From assembly GCF_001718415.1 (NCBI RefSeq), contig NZ_CP013377.1, positions 1,302,001 through 1,366,000 of the forward strand: 64,000 bases of DNA. Direction: 5' to 3'. Both the position numbers and the translations under genes were made by a program. A model generated the notes under the pieces. The model was not told the DNA's origin. It was given only the letters and a program-made list of their open reading frames with translations, and did no database searches. The stretch comes from Burkholderia pseudomultivorans. Its GTDB lineage: Bacteria; Pseudomonadota; Gammaproteobacteria; Burkholderiales; Burkholderiaceae. Every line of letters begins with the position of its first letter. Position 1 is the first letter of the stretch. Shown here in pieces: positions 59,257-64,000 of the stretch.

Positions 59257-59278
59257 GCCAACTAATATATTAGTTGGC
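59257..59278. promoter_or_regulatory. Operator for the GntR/FadR regulator
   Basis: A perfect inverted repeat with core CCAACTAATATATTAGTTGG, extended by one further base pair on each side. It directly follows the -10 box, so bound repressor would block initiation of the transporter operon. Confidence 0.75.
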
Positions 59279-59325
59279 CAACGCGTCGAAGAACGCGCGG
59301 CCGGCGACCACCCCAGGAGACATGC

Positions 59326-60639
59326 ATGCATCTCGAAGACTCAGCCGGACCCCGCCAGACGGCCCATGCCACGACCGCCGCGCCGACCGCCGTGCGCTGG
59401 CGGATTTTCTGGCTGCTGCTGTTGCTGTCGTCGATCAACTACATCGACCGGGCGTCGCTGTCGGTCGCGCTGCCGATCATCTCGACCGAATTCAGCCTGT
59501 CGCCGGCGATGGAAGGCGTGCTGCTCAGCGCGTTCTTCTGGACCTATGCGCTGATGCAGATCCCGAGCGGGCTGCTGGTCGACCGTTTCAAGGCGCGCAC
59601 GATCGTCGGCCTCGCGACGATCGGCTGGGGCGCCTGCCAGGCCGTCGCGGCGGCCTGCTTCAGCTGGGTGCCGCTGCTGCTGACGCGGCTCGGGCTCGGC
59701 ATCGCGGAGTCGCCGATCATGCCGGCGGGCGCGAAGCTCGCGGGCGCCTGGCTCACGCCGTCCGAGCGCGGCCGCGGCGCGGCGCTGCTCGACGGCGGCG
59801 CGCCGCTCGGCTCGGCGTGCGGCGCGATCATCATCACCGCGCTGATCGCGGGCCTCGGCTCGTGGCGGCTCGCGTTCGTCGTCGCGGGCGTCGGCACGAT
59901 CGTGGTCGGCATCGCGGCGTGGTGGTACATCCGCAATCATCCGTCCGAGCATGCGGGCGTGAACGCCGCCGAACTCGAACACGTGACCGCGCATGCGGCG
60001 GCGGCCCGCACCGGCGAGCCGAAGGCGAGCGTGCCGTTCCGCGAGCTGCTGCGCGACCGCTCGGTGCTGTGCATGTTCGCGAGCTGGGCCTGCTACAACA
60101 GCGTGTTCTACGGGCTGATGACGTGGATGCCGAGCTACCTGCACAAGGCGCACGGCTTCGACCTGAAGCAGATGGGCGGCGCGACCTTCATCATCTTCAT
60201 GTGCGGCTTCGTCGGCGAGCTGTTCGGCGGCTGGGTCGCCGACAAGTGGCGCGCGGCGGGCGGCGCGCCGAACCGCGTGATGCGTTCGATGTTCTCGGTC
60301 GCGGGCTTCGTGGCGGCCGCGGCGATCCTGTCGGTGAGCTTCGCGAAGGGGCTCGTCAGCGTCGTCGTGCTGCTGTCGATCGCGCTGTTCTTCATCCGCT
60401 GGTGCGGGATGTTCTGGGGCGTGCCGGCCACGCTCGGCGGCCAGTCCCGCGCCGGCCTGCTGGCGGGCGCGATGAACTTCAGCGGCAACATCGTCGGCGT
60501 GATCGTGCCGATCCTGATCGGCCTCATCGTGCAGTTCACCGGCACCTATTTCCTCGCGCTGATGTTCTTCGTCGTCGCCGCGTTCGGCCTGGCCGTCTGC
60601 GCGAGCCTCATCGACTATCGCGACCGCGGCCTCGACTGA
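59326..60639 (+). CDS. ACS-family MFS transporter for sugar acids
   Basis: 437 residues, about 12 membrane segments. WRIFWLLLLLSSINYIDRASLSVALPIIS and FWTYALMQIPSGLLVDRFKARTIV are typical of anion:cation symporters such as GudP/GarP and hexuronate carriers. ESPIMPAGAKLAGAWLTPSERGRGAALLDGGAPLG is the family motif. AGGAG is 6 bases before the chosen ATG. It heads an operon with the dehydratases and an aldehyde dehydrogenase; the substrate is therefore likely an aldarate or aldonate. Confidence 0.88.
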   Translation: MHLEDSAGPRQTAHATTAAPTAVRWRIFWLLLLLSSINYIDRASLSVALPIISTEFSLSPAMEGVLLSAFFWTYALMQIPSGLLVDRFKARTIVGLATIGWGACQAVAAACFSWVPLLLTRLGLGIAESPIMPAGAKLAGAWLTPSERGRGAALLDGGAPLGSACGAIIITALIAGLGSWRLAFVVAGVGTIVVGIAAWWYIRNHPSEHAGVNAAELEHVTAHAAAARTGEPKASVPFRELLRDRSVLCMFASWACYNSVFYGLMTWMPSYLHKAHGFDLKQMGGATFIIFMCGFVGELFGGWVADKWRAAGGAPNRVMRSMFSVAGFVAAAAILSVSFAKGLVSVVVLLSIALFFIRWCGMFWGVPATLGGQSRAGLLAGAMNFSGNIVGVIVPILIGLIVQFTGTYFLALMFFVVAAFGLAVCASLIDYRDRGLD

Positions 60640-60671
60640 GCGCGCGTCGCACGAATCAACCAGGAACCACC

Positions 60672-62246
60672 ATGTCGTCCCTTTCCATCGAAACGCCCGC
60701 GGCGCCGGCCGTGCCGCGGGCGCGCACGATCCGGCTCAATCCTGCTGACGACGTCGTCGTCGCCGTCGAGCAGTTGGTTGGCGGCACGCGTCTCGACGAC
60801 GAAGGCGTGACCGTCGCCGGGCTGATCCCGGCCGGCCACAAGGTCGCGACGCGTGCGATCGACGCCGGCGCGCCGGTGCGGCGCTACGGCCAGATCATCG
60901 GCTTCGCGAACCAGCCGATCCGGCCCGGCCAGCATGTTCATACGCACAACCTCGACATGGGCGAGTTCGCGCGCGACTACGCGTTCGGCGAGGGCACGCG
61001 CGAGACCGATTTCGTGCCGGACGCGCAGCGCGCGAGTTTCGACGGGATCGTGCGCGACGACGGCCGCGTCGCGACGCGCAACTATATCGGCATCCTGACG
61101 TCCGTGAACTGCTCGGCCACGGTGGCCCGTGCGATCGCCGATCATTTCCGTCGCGACATTCATCCCGACGCGCTCGCCGCGTTTCCGAACGTGGACGGCG
61201 TGGTCGCGCTGACGCACGGCGTCGGCTGCGCGGTCGATCCCGACGGCGAGGCGCTCGCGATCCTGCAGCGCACGCTCGGCGGCTATGCCTGCCATCCGAA
61301 TTTCGCGGCGGTGCTGGTGATCGGGCTCGGCTGCGAGACCAACCAGATTCCGCGCCTGCTCGAAACGCAGGGGCTGACCGAGCATGCGCGGCTGCGCACG
61401 TTCACGATCCAGGACAGCGGCGGCACGCGCCAGACGATCGAAAAGGGCATCGCGATCGTCGAGTCGATGCTGGCCGCCGCGAACGACGTGCGGCGCGAGC
61501 CGGTCAGCGCGAGCCATCTGACGGTCGGCCTGCAGTGCGGCGGCTCCGACGGCTATTCGGGCATCACCGCGAATCCGGTGCTCGGGGCGGCGGTCGACCT
61601 GCTGGTGCGGCACGGCGGCACCGCGATCCTGTCGGAAACGCCGGAGATCTACGGCGCGGAGCACCTGCTGACGCGCCGCGCGGTGTCGCGCGACGTCGGC
61701 GAGAAGCTGGTCGCGCGGATTCGCTGGTGGGAGGACTATTGCGCGCGCCACCATGCCGCGATGAACAACAACCCGTCGGCGGGCAACAAGGCGGGCGGTC
61801 TCACGACCGTGCTGGAAAAGTCGCTCGGCGGCATCGCGAAGGCCGGCAGCACGAACCTCGTCGACGTCTACGAATACGCGATGCCGGTGCGCGCGAAAGG
61901 GCTCGTGTTCATGGACACGCCCGGCTACGACCCGATCTCCGCGACCGGGCAGGTCGCGGGCGGCGCCAACCTGATCTGCTTCACGACGGGCCGAGGGTCC
62001 GCGTACGGCTGCGCACCGACGCCGTCGCTGAAGCTCGCGACCAACAGCGCGCTGTGGCGCCGGCAGGCCGACGACATCGACCTGAACTGCGGCGACGTGC
62101 TCGACGGCGGCGCGCGCATCGACGCGCTCGGCGCGACGCTGTTCCGGATGATGCTCGACGCGGCGTCCGGTCGTGCGACGCGCAGCGAACTGCACGGCTA
62201 CGGGCAGAACGAGTTCGTGCCCTGGCAGATCGGCGCGATCACCTGA
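60672..62246 (+). CDS. GarD/UxaA-family sugar-acid dehydratase
   Basis: 524 residues. The N-terminal SAF-type domain has HVHTHNLDMGEF with the metal-binding histidines. The C-terminal catalytic domain has VRDDGRVATRNYIGILTSVNCSATVARAI, LQCGGSDGYSGITANPVLG and MNNNPSAGNKAGGLTTVLEKSLGGIAKAG. The family covers galactarate dehydratase (GarD) and altronate dehydratase (UxaA). Length fits GarD, and a keto-deoxy-sugar-acid dehydratase plus aldehyde dehydrogenase follow, which favours galactarate or a C5 aldonate over altronate. The exact substrate cannot be read from sequence. Confidence 0.82.
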   Translation: MSSLSIETPAAPAVPRARTIRLNPADDVVVAVEQLVGGTRLDDEGVTVAGLIPAGHKVATRAIDAGAPVRRYGQIIGFANQPIRPGQHVHTHNLDMGEFARDYAFGEGTRETDFVPDAQRASFDGIVRDDGRVATRNYIGILTSVNCSATVARAIADHFRRDIHPDALAAFPNVDGVVALTHGVGCAVDPDGEALAILQRTLGGYACHPNFAAVLVIGLGCETNQIPRLLETQGLTEHARLRTFTIQDSGGTRQTIEKGIAIVESMLAAANDVRREPVSASHLTVGLQCGGSDGYSGITANPVLGAAVDLLVRHGGTAILSETPEIYGAEHLLTRRAVSRDVGEKLVARIRWWEDYCARHHAAMNNNPSAGNKAGGLTTVLEKSLGGIAKAGSTNLVDVYEYAMPVRAKGLVFMDTPGYDPISATGQVAGGANLICFTTGRGSAYGCAPTPSLKLATNSALWRRQADDIDLNCGDVLDGGARIDALGATLFRMMLDAASGRATRSELHGYGQNEFVPWQIGAIT

Positions 62247-62274
62247 ATTCAAATTTCGACAAGGATTCCTTCCG

Positions 62275-63207
62275 ATGCAAGCGAACGTTCCAAGCCCGCG
62301 CTACCGCGGCGTGTTCCCGGTCGTGCCGACGATCTTCACCGACGACGGCCGCGTCGATCTCGACGGGCAGCGCCGCTGCGTCGATTTCATGATCGATGCC
62401 GGCTCGAACGGCCTGTGCGTGCTCGCGAATTTCTCCGAGCAGTTTTCGCTGGCCGACGACGAGCGCGACGCGGTCATGCACTGCGTGCTCGAACACGTGG
62501 CCGGCCGCGTGCCGGTGATCGTCACGACGTCGCATTTCGGCACGGCGGTCTGCGCGCAGCGCAGCCGCCGCGCGCAGGATGCGGGCGCCGCGATGGTGAT
62601 GGTGATGCCGCCGTATCACGGCGCGACGTTTCGCGCGAGCGAGACGGCGATCGTCGAATTCTTCCGCACCGTATCGGACGCAATCGACATCCCGATCATG
62701 ATCCAGGATGCGCCGGCGAGCGGCACGCATCTGTCGGCCGGGCTGCTCGCGCGGATGGCGATCGAGATTCCGAACGTGTCGTACTTCAAGATCGAGGTGC
62801 CGCAGGCGGCCGCGAAGCTGCGCGAGCTGATCGCGCTCGGCGGCGACGCGATCGTCGGGCCGTGGGACGGCGAGGAGGCGATCACGCTGATGGCCGACCT
62901 GGAGGCGGGCGCAACCGGCGCGATGACGGGCGGCGCGTATCCGGACGGCATCCGCACGATCGTCGATGCGTGGGCGGCCGGCGATGCGGCCGAGGCGGAG
63001 CGCCAGTACCAGCGCTGGCTGCCGCTGATCAACCACGAGAACCGGCAGGGCGGCATCGCGACCGCGAAGGCGCTGATGAAGGCCGGCGGCGTGATCGCGT
63101 CGGATGCGGTGCGCCATCCGCTGCCGCCGATGCATCCGGCCACGCGCGAGAGCCTGCTGCGCATCGCACGGCCGCTCGACCCGCTCGTGCTGCGCTGGGG
63201 CCGCTGA
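62275..63207 (+). CDS. DHDPS-superfamily dehydratase (2-keto-3-deoxy-arabonate or 5-keto-4-deoxy-glucarate dehydratase)
   Basis: 310 residues of the dihydrodipicolinate-synthase fold. [57 protein letters not shown] resembles 2-keto-3-deoxy-L-arabonate dehydratases. The Schiff-base lysine is in [15 protein letters not shown]. It should make 2-oxoglutarate semialdehyde, which the next gene oxidises. A 5-keto-4-deoxyglucarate dehydratase would give the same product and cannot be excluded. It starts 28 bases after the dehydratase gene. Confidence 0.83.
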   Translation: MQANVPSPRYRGVFPVVPTIFTDDGRVDLDGQRRCVDFMIDAGSNGLCVLANFSEQFSLADDERDAVMHCVLEHVAGRVPVIVTTSHFGTAVCAQRSRRAQDAGAAMVMVMPPYHGATFRASETAIVEFFRTVSDAIDIPIMIQDAPASGTHLSAGLLARMAIEIPNVSYFKIEVPQAAAKLRELIALGGDAIVGPWDGEEAITLMADLEAGATGAMTGGAYPDGIRTIVDAWAAGDAAEAERQYQRWLPLINHENRQGGIATAKALMKAGGVIASDAVRHPLPPMHPATRESLLRIARPLDPLVLRWGR

Positions 63208-63281
63208 GCGGCGTGCCCGATGCGGCGTCTCGACGCTGCGATGCTTCAACCAACGACGCCACGATTCCACAAGGACGATTC

Positions 63282-64000
63282 ATGCAGATTTCCGGTGCTT
63301 CCCTGATCGGCCAGCGCAATGTTGCCGGCGCCGAAGGGTTCCGTGCGATCGACCCGGCGACCGGCGCGACGCTCGAACCCGTGTTCGGCCGTGCGTCGCC
63401 GCAGGATGTCGACGACGCGTGCAGGCTCGCCGCACACGCATTCGATGCGTACCGCAACCGGCCGCTCGATGCGCGCGCCAGCTTCCTCGACACGATCGCC
63501 GAGCAGCTGCTGACGCTCGGCGATGCACTGATCGAGCGTTGCGTCGCGGAAAGCGGCCTGCCGCGCGCGCGCATCGAAGGCGAGCGCGACCGCACGGTCG
63601 CGCAGTTGCGGATGTTTGCGCAGGTCGTGCGGGACGGCGCGTTTCTCGGCGTGCGCGTCGATCCCGCGCAACCGGCGCGCCAGCCGCTGCCGCGTGCGGA
63701 CCTGCGGCTGCAGCATGTCGCGCTCGGGCCTGTCGCGGTGTTCGGCGCGAGCAACTTCCCGCTGGCGTTCTCGGTCGCGGGCGGCGACACCGCGGCGGCG
63801 CTCGCTGCCGGCTGTCCGGTGGTCGTGAAGGCGCATCCCGCGCATCCGGGCACGTCGGCGCTCGTCGGGCAGGCGATCCGGCAGGCGGTGCACGCGTGCG
63901 GGATGCCGGACGGCACGTTCTCGCTGCTGTTCGACGACGGCCATCAGGTCGGCGCGGCGCTGGTCGGCCATCCGCAGATCCAGGCGGTCGGCTTCACCGG
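63282..64000 (+). CDS. 2-oxoglutarate-semialdehyde dehydrogenase (N-terminal part)
   Basis: 239 codons are present before the window ends; the usual length is about 525. The aldehyde-dehydrogenase fold is clear: [83 protein letters not shown]. The NADP-type KGSA dehydrogenases of this pathway share the ASNFPLAFS motif. The catalytic Cys lies beyond the end. It would turn the product of the upstream dehydratase into 2-oxoglutarate. AAGGACG precedes the ATG. Confidence 0.85.
   Translation, partial: MQISGASLIGQRNVAGAEGFRAIDPATGATLEPVFGRASPQDVDDACRLAAHAFDAYRNRPLDARASFLDTIAEQLLTLGDALIERCVAESGLPRARIEGERDRTVAQLRMFAQVVRDGAFLGVRVDPAQPARQPLPRADLRLQHVALGPVAVFGASNFPLAFSVAGGDTAAALAAGCPVVVKAHPAHPGTSALVGQAIRQAVHACGMPDGTFSLLFDDGHQVGAALVGHPQIQAVGFT

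Overview
The window is high-GC DNA with the gene content and codon use of a Burkholderia, most likely of the B. cepacia complex. Pointers to this are the multi-vgrG type VI secretion (T6SS) effector island, a narK-nirB-nirD-nasA operon whose nitrate reductase is fused to a CysJ-like flavoprotein, an mprF-acvB pair, and many MocR, GntR and LysR regulators. No rRNA, tRNA, insertion sequence, integrase or CRISPR array was recognised.

Layout. 1-2919: the tail of an upstream gene, a double-GNAT acetyltransferase and a divergent MocR regulator. 3073-26370: a T6SS accessory island, somewhat less GC-biased than its flanks. It holds an orphan tssF, a convergent PAAR plus thiolase-like pair, and three vgrG modules: (i) vgrG, DUF4123 adaptor, DUF3304 lipoprotein and Tle1-type phospholipase; (ii) vgrG, a transglutaminase-like candidate effector and an exported immunity candidate; (iii) vgrG, DUF4123 adaptor, a BTH_I2691/VasX-like membrane effector and a DUF6708-type membrane immunity protein. 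26523-33571: mixed housekeeping genes (two acetyltransferases, an HtrA protease, a Bcr/CflA-type exporter behind a leader ORF and terminator, a fumarylacetoacetase-fold hydrolase, an AraC regulator, a uracil-DNA-glycosylase-fold protein).

33723-45446: nitrate assimilation. On the minus strand lie cobA (siroheme synthesis), nasT (ANTAR antiterminator) and nasS (nitrate sensor). On the plus strand lie narK, nirB, nirD and nasA. The roughly 630-base divergent region has a sigma-54 promoter facing each way. Each promoter is followed by a two-hairpin, hexaloop leader of the type bound by ANTAR proteins, whose second hairpin overlaps a terminator-like stem. This is the most informative regulatory structure in the window: NtrC/RpoN would set nitrogen control and NasS-NasT nitrate control of both arms.

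45544-50014: a short-chain dehydrogenase with a GlcG/HbpS-like protein opposite a LysR regulator, then small exported or unknown proteins. 50015-53886: mprF-acvB, which make, flip and probably hydrolyse lysyl-phosphatidylglycerol. 53971-58306: cysI with DUF934, a Cys-rich small protein and a second MocR regulator. 58336-64000: a sugar-acid catabolic cluster (FadR-type GntR repressor, ACS-family transporter, GarD/UxaA-type dehydratase, keto-deoxy-sugar-acid dehydratase and a truncated aldehyde dehydrogenase). A perfect palindromic operator overlaps the transporter promoter. The predicted end product is 2-oxoglutarate.
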